8,624 bases of DNA from Kiloniellales bacterium. GTDB taxonomy: Bacteria > Pseudomonadota > Alphaproteobacteria > Kiloniellales > JAKSDN01. Below, in pieces: positions 1 to 4,906 of the stretch (positions within the stretch are counted from its first letter, which is position 1; each line of letters starts with the position of its first letter). The stretch is taken from assembly GCA_022360075.1 (NCBI GenBank), contig JAKSDN010000159.1, forward strand, positions 1-8,624. The letters are read 5' to 3'. Position numbers and translations under genes: made by a program. Below the pieces are notes generated by a model. That model saw only the letters and a program-made list of their open reading frames with translations. It was not told the origin of the DNA and did no database searches.

Positions 1-1
1 G

Positions 2-181
2 AGCGCGACGCGCTCGCCGATCCTCAACAAGAATATCGCGCTCTGCCGCCTTTCAGTGACTCACGCGGCGCTCGGCACCGAGGTCGAGGTCGGCAAGCAC
101 GACGGCCATCAGAAGCGTATCCCCGCCCGGGTGGTGCCCTTCCCCTTCTACGATCCGGAGAAGGCGCGGGTGCGGGTGTAG
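2..181 (+). CDS. GcvT-like aminomethyltransferase family protein, C-terminal end (partial)
   Basis: Only the last 59 residues are in the window; the gene enters from the left and stops at TAG 179-181. The visible part resembles the C-terminal barrel domain of the glycine-cleavage T-protein (GcvT) superfamily. The GTEVEVG segment is followed by a basic patch, then VVPFPFYDPEK and a basic tail. Enzymes of this family bind tetrahydrofolate and transfer or oxidise one-carbon units. They include aminomethyltransferase, dimethylglycine or sarcosine dehydrogenase C-domains and O- or S-demethylases. The KHDGHQKRIPARVVPFPFYD stretch is, from memory, closer to the aminomethyltransferase-like paralogs than to housekeeping GcvT. 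The substrate cannot be told without the folate-binding N-terminal part. A hairpin lies 11 bases after the stop. Confidence 0.75.
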   Translation, partial: SATRSPILNKNIALCRLSVTHAALGTEVEVGKHDGHQKRIPARVVPFPFYDPEKARVRV

Positions 182-192
182 GGCAGACCAGT

Positions 193-214
193 ACGAACGA
201 AAGGCGGCGTTCGT
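193..214 (+). terminator. Hairpin after the GcvT-like gene, possible terminator
   Basis: A perfect 7-bp inverted repeat (ACGAACG at 193-199 and CGTTCGT at 208-214) encloses an 8-base loop and starts 11 bases after the stop codon. No T-run follows, so it is not a canonical intrinsic terminator. It could protect the 3' end or assist Rho-dependent termination. Confidence 0.35.
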
Positions 215-284
215 GGGATCGCCCGCCCTATCCCTTGGTGTTGAGAGCTTGAAAGTCTGTCCGCACAGCGCTGCAGAAGCATAG

Positions 285-401
285 TGCGTGCTTCGAGACG
301 CGTCCTGACGGACGCTCCTCAGCATGAGGTAAATCTTTGATGGCACAAAGAAAAGTCCTCATCCTGAGGAGCCCGCGATAGCGGGCGTCTCGAAGGACGC
401 A
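285..401. repeat. Pair of convergent REP-like palindromic units (BIME-like element)
   Basis: Two 39-bp copies of one unit lie in opposite orientation at 291-329 and 357-395, with 30 of 39 positions identical after reverse complementing. Each unit has a 5-bp CCTCA/TGAGG hairpin and a 6-bp GC-rich hairpin with a 4-base loop (300-315 and 371-386), and ends in CGTCTCGAAG. In the GC-rich hairpin three base pairs differ between copies, and both sides change so that pairing is kept. The 27-base spacer is itself a hairpin (TCTTTG 334-339 with CAAAGA 346-351). Flanking TGCGT and ACGCA (285-289, 397-401) extend the palindrome to 117 bp. I recognise the CCTCATCCTGAGGAGC...GTCTCGAAGGA pattern from intergenic repeats of Hyphomicrobiales-type genomes. 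Copy number here is unknown. Confidence 0.8.
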
Positions 402-514
402 AGATGGCGTTCCAGGTCTCAACCCATTTCTTCACAGGCTCCGGGCCTGTCGGGAGGTGAGGGAAAAGAGCGTCACATCGTGTGATCGGGGCGAGCAGAA
501 CAAAACCCCGTTCC

Positions 515-545
515 AAAACAAAAGCCCCGCCACGGTCGGCGAGGC
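515..545 (-). terminator. Rho-independent terminator of the argC-side operon
   Basis: Read on the minus strand, GCCTCGCC pairs with GGCGGGGC around a 6-base loop. This gives an 8-bp stem with one T-G wobble (524-531 with 538-545), followed at once by TTTTGTTTT (523 down to 515). This is the classic intrinsic terminator form and the best one in the window. It lies 77 bases downstream of the 33-residue ORF and 230 bases downstream of argC, with no other minus-strand gene between, so it probably ends an argC-plus-peptide transcript. Confidence 0.75.
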
Positions 546-587
546 CTCTCAAGGAGTGTCCTGGAAACAGCGCTCGATCGAGCGCGC

Positions 588-609
588 GGAAAGCGGAAAC
601 CGGCTTTCC
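588..609 (-). repeat. Short hairpin downstream of the 33-residue ORF
   Basis: A 7-bp inverted repeat (GGAAAGC at 588-594 and GCTTTCC at 603-609) with an 8-base loop lies 12 bases past the stop of the minus-strand small ORF. It has no T-run. It may stabilise the 3' end upstream of the true terminator at 515-545. Confidence 0.3.
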
Positions 610-621
610 AGGTTGCCGCGG

Positions 622-723
622 CTAATGATTGCGGCTCGTCATCGAGACGTAAGCTAGACCCAACGCGAAAACCACGAAGGTGGCGCTGATCCCGCTCAGC
701 CAAGCAACATCGAAACCCGACAT
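622..723 (-). CDS. Small single-pass membrane peptide, 33 residues, unknown function
   Basis: This ORF runs from ATG at 723-721 to TAG at 624-622. A near-perfect Shine-Dalgarno AGGAGGG (735-729) sits 5 bases upstream, stronger than that of most long genes here. The N-terminus (MSGFDVAWLSG) is weakly polar. Residues about 12-27 form one hydrophobic segment rich in Phe, Val, Ala, Leu and Gly, and the C-terminus is polar and basic (SMTSRNH). This fits a single-pass inner-membrane small protein. It starts 52 bases after the argC stop on the same strand and is followed by a good terminator, so it is probably the last gene of that transcript. I recognise no family. The ribosome binding site, hydrophobic pattern and position support it, but 33 codons is short enough for chance. 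Confidence 0.6.
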   Translation of the reverse strand: MSGFDVAWLSGISATFVVFALGLAYVSMTSRNH

Positions 724-728
724 CTCTG

Positions 729-735
729 CCCTCCT
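729..735 (-). promoter_or_regulatory. Strong ribosome binding site for the 33-residue ORF
   Basis: AGGAGGG on the minus strand, 5 bases before ATG, matches the anti-Shine-Dalgarno closely. It is the main argument that this very short frame is translated. Confidence 0.65.
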
Positions 736-775
736 CAATCCTCGGTCGTGGCGAGGAGAGATAAGGCAGACGCAG

Positions 776-1792
776 TCAGCCCGCTTTGACATAGATCAAT
801 TTGGCGGCTTGGCCGCCGGGCTCCGGTCCGGCCTCCAGACGCTGCTCGAGCCCGGCGCGGGGATCCAGGCCCAGCATCAGGTTCATGTTCTGCACGGCCG
901 CACCCGATGCGCCCTTGCCCAAGTTGTCGAGCAGGGCCGCCAGGAGGACCTGGCCGCGGGTTTCGTGGCCGAAGACGTACAAGCGCATGTCGTTGGTGCC
1001 GTTCAACGCCTCCGGGTCGAGCTCGGCCAGTCCGGCGCTTTCCTCGGGCGTCGCGACGCCGACGAAGCCTTGCTCGCCGTAGGCTGCGGCCAAGGTCTCT
1101 CGGACTTTGGCCGGCGTTGGCTTGCCCGGCAGGGCCCAGAGCTGGAGGGGCACTTGGACCAGCATGCCCTGGCGAAAGCGTCCGACGCCCGGCACGAACA
1201 GCGGCGGCTGTTCGAGCAAGCTGTGCTGGTGCAGCTCCGGGACATGCTTGTGCTCGAGCCCGAGGCCATAGGCGTAGAACGTGCAGTCGCCGCTCCTGGT
1301 CGAGGCCGGCGCCTCGAAGCGCTCGATCAGCTTGCGCCCGCCGCCGCTGTAGCCCGAGATGGCGTTGACCGTGACCGGGAAATCCGGAGGCAGGAGCCCG
1401 GCGCGGACCAGCGGCCGGATCAAGGCGATGGCGCCGGTCGGATAGCAGCCGGGGTTGCTCACCCGCTTGGCCGCGGCGATCCGCGCGGCCTGCGCGGGCT
1501 CGAGCTCCGGCAGGCCATAGACCCAGTCCGGGTGAACGCGGTGCGCGGTGCTGGCGTCGATCACCCGCACGTCGGGGTTCTCGATCAACGTCACGGCCTC
1601 GCGCGCCGCGTCGTCGGGCAGGCAGAGGATCACCAGGTCGACGCGATTGAGGATCTCGGCGCGTGCGGCGCGGTCCTTGCGGCGCTCATGCGGCAAACTG
1701 ACGAGCGTGATGTCTGGCCGTTCGGCGAGCCGGGCGCGGATCTGCAGACCCGTGGTCCCCGCCTCCCCGTCGATGAACACCTGTGCCGGCAT
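776..1792 (-). CDS. argC: N-acetyl-gamma-glutamyl-phosphate reductase, type 2
   Basis: This 338-residue protein catalyses the NADPH-dependent reduction of N-acetyl-glutamyl-5-phosphate to the semialdehyde, the third step of arginine biosynthesis, in the cytoplasm. The N-terminal nucleotide-binding motif (FIDGEAGTTGLQIRARL, about residues 6-22) and the active-site SNPGCYPTG with nucleophile Cys116 are intact. So are the AISGYSGGG segment (144-152) and LEHKHVPE (179-186) with the catalytic-region histidines. The compact length and the GEAGTTG start mark it as the type 2 ArgC form common in alphaproteobacteria; type 1 proteins are somewhat longer. ATG 1792 is preceded by AAGGAAG about 7 bases upstream. 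The stress-protein gene lies 100 bases upstream on the same strand and the 33-residue peptide 52 bases downstream. No other arginine gene is in view. Confidence 0.96.
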   Translation of the reverse strand: MPAQVFIDGEAGTTGLQIRARLAERPDITLVSLPHERRKDRAARAEILNRVDLVILCLPDDAAREAVTLIENPDVRVIDASTAHRVHPDWVYGLPELEPAQAARIAAAKRVSNPGCYPTGAIALIRPLVRAGLLPPDFPVTVNAISGYSGGGRKLIERFEAPASTRSGDCTFYAYGLGLEHKHVPELHQHSLLEQPPLFVPGVGRFRQGMLVQVPLQLWALPGKPTPAKVRETLAAAYGEQGFVGVATPEESAGLAELDPEALNGTNDMRLYVFGHETRGQVLLAALLDNLGKGASGAAVQNMNLMLGLDPRAGLEQRLEAGPEPGGQAAKLIYVKAG

Positions 1793-1892
1793 GGTTCGCT
1801 TCCTTCGACCTTCGCGATCGCAATCGATCTGGGGTCATAGCAGTTTCGATTTCAATCCTGAAGGCCGAAACCCCGGATGGCAAGGTGAGCGC

Positions 1893-2780
1893 TCAGTGGG
1901 TCATGAGCACGGGAAGGTCGGCATGGCTCAGGACGTAGTTGGTCACGCCGTTGGTCAGGGACTCCCTGAAAGGGCTCTGCGCGTAGGCGCCCATGACGAA
2001 GAGGTCGGCGCCGAAGGCTTCGGCCTGCTCCAGAAAGCAGTCGCCGAGCCGGCGATCGCCGAGGCCGACCTCGATCAACGACGGCGTGGCGCCGTGCGGC
2101 GCCCAATAGGCCGCAAGATCCTCGGCGGAGGATGTCTCGCCGCGGCCGTTGCGCACCGTCAGGATACCCACCGCCTCCACCCGGTCGAAGCGCTGCCGCG
2201 CGACCGCCGCGGCCCGCGCGGAGAGCGCGCTGCCATCCCAGGCGATCAGAATTCGCGCGCCGATGCTCGACGGCGGCGTCTCCGGCGCGATCACCACCGG
2301 GCGTCCGGATTTGAAGAGAATCGCACGCAGAATCCGGCGAATTCGGTGATCGGGGTCGTTCTTCGGCTGGGACAGCACGACGAGATCGAAGACGCGGCCG
2401 TAGGCGGCCACTTCGTCGGGCTCGGTCGCCGCATCGCGTCTCACCGAGGCCGAGGGGCGGCCGGGCGGCAGCGGCGGCCCGTCGATCCACTCGATCTGCA
2501 GGTCGCCCGCCGTTGCCTCGAACAGCGCGCGCAAACGCCTCAGCTCCTCAGGTTCCTCGGCCTGGGCGACATCCAGCATCTCGAGGAAGTCGGGGTTGAG
2601 CGCGGCCACGCTCGTGCGCGAGCGCATAATGCTGTCCGGCGTCGGCCGGTGCGTCTTGGCCACGACCGGCAGACCTAGAGTATGAGCCGTGAAACCGCGC
2701 GCGAGGATCATGGCCGATTCAACGGTGCCGCGCGCGGCCGGTCCGTCGGTGACCGGGACAAGAATGGACTTGATTGACAT
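1893..2780 (-). CDS. Tandem universal stress protein (two Usp domains)
   Basis: This 295-residue protein has two UspA-type domains. The first starts at SIKSILVPVTDG (2-13) and ends near PVVIAPE (161-167). The second starts at ARILIAWDGS (175-184) and ends at DLPVLMTH. Universal stress proteins are cytoplasmic, often dimeric, and act in stress, energy-limitation and redox responses. In the second domain the usual glycine-rich nucleotide loop appears as MGAYAQSPFRE (263-273): Ala267 replaces the common second Gly and Gln268 the common His, so ATP binding is uncertain. I place the start at ATG 2780 because AGGAGAGG lies about 10 bases upstream and the domain begins at once. The open frame extends 24 codons further but adds only unrelated sequence. 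The gene is divergent from the 45-residue membrane peptide and may share a control region with it. Confidence 0.9.
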   Translation of the reverse strand: MSIKSILVPVTDGPAARGTVESAMILARGFTAHTLGLPVVAKTHRPTPDSIMRSRTSVAALNPDFLEMLDVAQAEEPEELRRLRALFEATAGDLQIEWIDGPPLPPGRPSASVRRDAATEPDEVAAYGRVFDLVVLSQPKNDPDHRIRRILRAILFKSGRPVVIAPETPPSSIGARILIAWDGSALSARAAAVARQRFDRVEAVGILTVRNGRGETSSAEDLAAYWAPHGATPSLIEVGLGDRRLGDCFLEQAEAFGADLFVMGAYAQSPFRESLTNGVTNYVLSHADLPVLMTH

Positions 2781-3111
2781 GCTCGGCGGCCTCTCCTGCT
2801 CAAAGGGATCTGAGCCCACCTGGATTGCAATAAGGCGCAGGAGAATGGCCAAGAACGGCGGCGTGCCCTATGACTTTTGCCACGTCCTCGCCGCTTGCTG
2901 CGCTCTAGATTCGATGTTGTCGGGCGGGCTTGGCTTTTCAAGCCGTCGCCCCTTCGCGCCCCGGCGGCGTTCACGTTTTGGAAACCATTTGCCGCTTTGC
3001 TCGGACCGACCGCTCAACGTTTGGTTAGTATTGTCACTACCAGAGGCAAGCGATACCGGCCTGCAGCGATCCTTTTCTTCGCCTTTGGCCGCAAGAGGGA
3101 GTGCTAAAGCC
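2781..3111. other. Divergent intergenic control region between usp and the 45-residue peptide
   Basis: This 331-base stretch has no credible gene. It must hold the promoters for the minus-strand stress gene and the plus-strand peptide. It contains a 6-bp hairpin at 2927-2944 (GGCTTG and CAAGCC) and a possible plus-strand promoter at 3031-3059. I looked for an FNR/FixK box (TTGAT-N4-ATCAA), which often controls usp genes, and did not find one. Confidence 0.55.
3031..3059 (+). promoter_or_regulatory. Possible sigma-70-type promoter for the 45-residue peptide
   Basis: TTGTCA (3031-3036, five of six to the -35 consensus) is followed after exactly 17 bases by TACCGG (3054-3059), a poor -10 that keeps only the initial TA. 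It would give a leader of about 45 bases. The weak -10 keeps confidence low. Confidence 0.25.
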
Positions 3112-3249
3112 ATGATTGACGAGGCTAAGGAAGCGCGCCAACGCGCGATCACCCGCGCCTTCAACATTGCCGAGGTTCTGTTCCCCATCTCCCTGGGCAT
3201 GGTCACGCTGACCATCTTCGCGGCCCTCGCCCGAGGGCTCGGCACATAG
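3112..3249 (+). CDS. Small membrane protein, 45 residues, unknown function
   Basis: I recognise no family. The N-terminal 17 residues are charged and likely amphipathic (MIDEAKEARQRAITRAF). Residues about 19-41 form one hydrophobic segment (start IAEVLFPISLG, then VTLTIFAALA), followed by RGLGT. This fits a single-pass inner-membrane peptide with a cytoplasmic amphipathic head. ATG 3112 is preceded by GAGGGAG about 10 bases upstream. The open frame reaches back to 2689 with a 186-residue reading, but that extension overlaps the usp start and upstream region antisense, has low-complexity GC-shadow composition, and no better ribosome binding site. The gene is divergent from usp (331-base gap) and convergent with the secreted-protein gene at 3302, with a hairpin between. 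Confidence 0.65.
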   Translation: MIDEAKEARQRAITRAFNIAEVLFPISLGMVTLTIFAALARGLGT

Positions 3250-3258
3250 GGTCAAGGC

Positions 3259-3293
3259 CTCGCAGCGCCGCGAAACGGCACCGGCGAAGCGAG
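3259..3293. terminator. Hairpin between convergent genes, possible bidirectional terminator
   Basis: CTCGC (3259-3263) pairs with GCGAG (3289-3293). After a 2-by-2 internal loop, CGCCG (3266-3270) pairs with CGGCG (3282-3286) around an 11-base loop. The hairpin fills the 52-base gap between a plus-strand and a minus-strand gene end, where a terminator is expected. Neither side has a T-run, so it is not a strong intrinsic terminator by sequence. Confidence 0.4.
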
Positions 3294-3301
3294 CCGCTGG
3301 C

Positions 3302-3748
3302 CTAATCGAGGCCGCAAGCCTGACGGTAGAAGGCATCGAGGCGCTCGATGCCCGAGACGCTGGGCCGGATATGGCTGAGCCCGAAGGCGAGCTGATCGGC
3401 CGACCCCACGATCGCCGCTATCCCATTGACGTAGTCCAGACCCTGTTGGCGTGAAAAGCGCGGATTGGCGGGCACCACGGTCAAGGGCGCCAAATCCTCC
3501 CGGCGGCCACCCGTTCGATCGTCGAGCACGTGAAGCTCGACCGGATAGCCCGCCGACCAGGCGACCGGCCCTGCGGTCACGATCAAAAAGCGCTCACTCT
3601 TGAAGGCATGGCTGCCGGCTTCGACGACATAGCCCCAGCCGGTCCAGCACTCGACCGCAAGGGCGGGCGAGGCGCCGAACAGCGCGCCAAAGAGCAGGGC
3701 CAGCACGGTCCGCAGTCGCTGCTTTCTCCGTAATCCTTCGATACACAC
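3302..3748 (-). CDS. Secreted protein of unknown function, about 148 residues
   Basis: From GTG 3748 the protein begins with a basic stretch (GLRRKQRLR), a hydrophobic core (TVLALLFGALFGA) and SPALA, a typical type I signal peptide with predicted cleavage after Ala31. The mature part of about 117 residues starts VECWTGWGYVVEAG. It has two cysteines only, at 34 near its start and 145 near its end, so one disulfide joining the termini is possible after export. I do not recognise the family. The longer frame to 4036 would add 96 residues overlapping the divergent phosphatase gene and bury the signal peptide, so I reject it. No clear Shine-Dalgarno precedes GTG 3748 (only GAGAAAC), so the exact start is uncertain. 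It is divergent from the phosphatase, with 150 bases between. Confidence 0.7.
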   Translation of the reverse strand: MCIEGLRRKQRLRTVLALLFGALFGASPALAVECWTGWGYVVEAGSHAFKSERFLIVTAGPVAWSAGYPVELHVLDDRTGGRREDLAPLTVVPANPRFSRQQGLDYVNGIAAIVGSADQLAFGLSHIRPSVSGIERLDAFYRQACGLD

Positions 3749-3778
3749 CTTGTTTCTCGAGATCTTGAGGTCGCCCCA

Positions 3779-3812
3779 CCGGAGCCCCGAAGCGCCTGCC
3801 GTGACGCTCCGG
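3779..3812. promoter_or_regulatory. Inverted repeat in the divergent promoter region
   Basis: CCGGAGC (3779-3785) and GCTCCGG (3806-3812) are perfect 7-bp inverted arms with a 20-base spacer. They lie in the 150-base gap between the divergently transcribed secreted-protein and phosphatase genes. It could be an operator for a dimeric regulator or a leader hairpin. No known binding motif is recognised. Confidence 0.3.
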
Positions 3813-3884
3813 CATAGTTTCGCGCCCGATGCCGAGTCCGGACAAGGTTCTGTTCGGCGCCACCATTCGGCCCATATCGATCCC

Positions 3885-3890
3885 AGGAGG
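3885..3890 (+). promoter_or_regulatory. Ribosome binding site fixing the GTG start of the histidine phosphatase
   Basis: A perfect AGGAGG lies 8 bases before GTG 3899. It decides the start in favour of this GTG, which also gives a complete signal peptide. Confidence 0.8.
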
Positions 3891-3898
3891 AGAGGCCC

Positions 3899-4477
3899 GT
3901 GAAATCGAGCCAAGATCTGAGCCGACGCCTGGTGCTCGCGTCCATCGCGAGCCTGTTCACGCTGCGCCCGGCGAGGTCCGAGACCGGCCTCTGGCAGTCT
4001 CTGCGAAGCGGCGGCGCGGTCGCGCTCATGCGCCACGCCCTCGCGCCGGGGACCGGAGATCCGCCGGACTTCACGCTGGAGAACTGCACGACCCAGCGCA
4101 ACCTCTCACCGAAAGGCCGCGAGCAGGCGCGCGCCATCGGCGCTGCCTTCCGAGGAAACGGCATCGACCGGGCCCGCGTCTTCTCGAGCCGCTGGTGCCG
4201 CTGCCTCGACACGGCCGCGCTGCTCGGCCTCGGCAAGGTCGTCCCCCTGCCCGCCTTGGACTCCTTCTTTGGGGAGCGCGCCCGGGGCCCGGCGCAAACC
4301 GACGCACTCCGCCAATTCCTGATCCAACTGCCGTTGGGCCCACCAGTGGTGATGGTCACTCATCAGGTCAACATCACCGCCCTGACGGCGGTCTTTCCAC
4401 GCTCTGGAGAGGTCGTCTTCATGGGCTTAGGCAAAGAGTCCGGCGTCGAGGTCCTCGGTCGCGCTCAGCCGGCGTGA
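3899..4477 (+). CDS. Exported histidine phosphatase family protein (probable Tat substrate)
   Basis: This 192-residue protein belongs to the histidine phosphatase (phosphoglycerate-mutase-like) superfamily, which hydrolyses phosphomonoesters through a phosphohistidine. The RHG-type motif is LMRHALAPG, with Arg45 and nucleophile His46. A second conserved arginine lies in FSSRWCRCLDTA (Arg98). The distal catalytic histidine is His155 in VMVTHQVNIT. NLSPKGREQARAIG (68-81) is also typical. The N-terminus has a twin arginine in LSRRLVLASIASLF, then PARSE, which suggests Tat export with cleavage near residue 27. It would then be a periplasmic phosphatase folded before transport. The substrate cannot be read from sequence; the short form resembles SixA/Ais-like members more than metabolic mutases. 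A GTG start with a perfect AGGAGG is used. It is divergent from the secreted-protein gene. Confidence 0.88.
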   Translation: MKSSQDLSRRLVLASIASLFTLRPARSETGLWQSLRSGGAVALMRHALAPGTGDPPDFTLENCTTQRNLSPKGREQARAIGAAFRGNGIDRARVFSSRWCRCLDTAALLGLGKVVPLPALDSFFGERARGPAQTDALRQFLIQLPLGPPVVMVTHQVNITALTAVFPRSGEVVFMGLGKESGVEVLGRAQPA

Positions 4478-4607
4478 ACGCCCCTGCTCGCAGGATACGA
4501 CGGGCGACAAACGTGCCCGCTTTTCTCGAGCGGCACTGTGCCCGAAATCGTGATCGTGGTGGGCTGCCCACAGTCTGCTAAACCAAAGCCATACATCTTT
4601 AGATATA

Positions 4608-4621
4608 GATTCTAGAGAATC
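4608..4621. promoter_or_regulatory. Perfect inverted repeat, candidate operator
   Basis: GATTCT, two bases, then AGAATC form a perfect 6-2-6 dyad in the AT-richer part of the leader, about 290 bases before the lipoprotein cluster. It only loosely resembles the alphaproteobacterial Irr/ICE pattern, so I do not assign a regulator. Confidence 0.3.
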
Positions 4622-4657
4622 CGTCCTGCGACGCCTTCGATCCGGTTCGAGAGCACT

Positions 4658-4680
4658 GGGCGTCTTTCGCCCGGACGCCC
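4658..4680 (+). terminator. Hairpin, possible 3' end of the phosphatase transcript
   Basis: GGGCGTC (4658-4664) pairs with GACGCCC (4674-4680) across a 9-base loop. The first arm can alternatively pair its GGGCG with CGCCC at 4668-4672, so two exclusive folds exist. No T-run follows. It lies 180 bases after the phosphatase stop and before the putative promoter of the next operon. Confidence 0.25.
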
Positions 4681-4702
4681 CTCGACACCGGTCTTAACTA
4701 TA

Positions 4703-4731
4703 TTGAAATTTCAGCTTTTTCTTCGTAGCGA
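4703..4731 (+). promoter_or_regulatory. Possible promoter of the envelope lipoprotein operon
   Basis: TTGAAA (4703-4708) is followed after 17 bases by TAGCGA (4726-4731). The -35 is good (five of six) and the -10 is poor. An overlapping CTATAT (4698-4703) fits the alphaproteobacterial -10 pattern but has no -35 at the right distance. I expect a promoter in this area but am unsure which element is used. Confidence 0.28.
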
Positions 4732-4906
4732 AAGGCTTGGCAGCAGATTACTCCGACGTGTAGAATGATGCGACTACTTCGGCGACTCTCGCTGGGGTGG
4801 AATGACTTCGCGCAGTCAGGAGGCCGAGCGAGAAGCTGTTCCGCGGGAGCCGGCCGAACGACCCAAGTACCGGGTCGGGATCGGGGAGAAACCTGGAGAC
4901 GAAGGC

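Larger units (their letters stand above)
182..621. other. Intergenic region with REP-like palindrome and minus-strand terminator
   Basis: This 440-base stretch separates the GcvT-like gene from the 33-residue ORF. I see no convincing coding sequence in it: the open frames lack ribosome binding sites and recognisable proteins. It contains the hairpin at 193-214, the palindromic element at 285-401, short inverted repeats at 434-450 (ACAGGC and GCCTGT) and 473-485 (TCACA and TGTGA), the minus-strand terminator at 515-545 and a 7-bp hairpin at 588-609. Confidence 0.7.
4478..4906 (+). other. Non-coding leader region before the lipoprotein cluster
   Basis: These 429 bases hold no credible gene. 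The middle, about 4585-4740, is clearly less GC-rich than the rest of the window. It contains a perfect 6-2-6 inverted repeat (GATTCT and AGAATC, 4608-4621), a 7-bp hairpin (4658-4664 with 4674-4680) whose left arm could instead pair with 4668-4672, and a 10-bp palindrome TGAAATTTCA (4704-4713). The promoter of the envelope cluster is most likely here. The in-frame stretch from 4802 to the lipoprotein start is open, but it would put hydrophilic sequence ahead of the signal peptide. Confidence 0.6.

Noticed and set aside
473..485. TCACA-TCG-TGTGA dyad resembling a CRP-type site
   Set aside because: The half-sites are in the opposite order and with the wrong spacing for TGTGA-N6-TCACA, and no gene starts nearby.
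457..657. 66-codon plus-strand frame in the intergenic region
   Set aside because: It runs across the minus-strand terminator and hairpin and has no recognisable protein or convincing ribosome binding site.
680..1840. 386-codon open frame on the plus strand
   Set aside because: It lies antisense over argC, which has intact catalytic motifs. Long open antisense frames are common in GC-rich codon usage, and its translation shows no recognisable domain.
1548..2678. 376-codon plus-strand open frame
   Set aside because: It is antisense to argC and the stress-protein gene, with no ribosome binding site or known motif, and composition typical of a shadow frame.
2781..2852. 24-codon N-terminal extension of the stress protein
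   Set aside because: The Usp domain starts right after ATG 2780, which has a good ribosome binding site; the extension has none.
3749..4036. 96-codon N-terminal extension of the secreted protein
   Set aside because: It would overlap the divergent phosphatase gene and place the signal peptide in the middle of the protein.
4802..4906. 35-codon N-terminal extension of the BamE-like lipoprotein
   Set aside because: The added residues are hydrophilic and would hide the lipoprotein signal; ATG 4907 has its own ribosome binding site.
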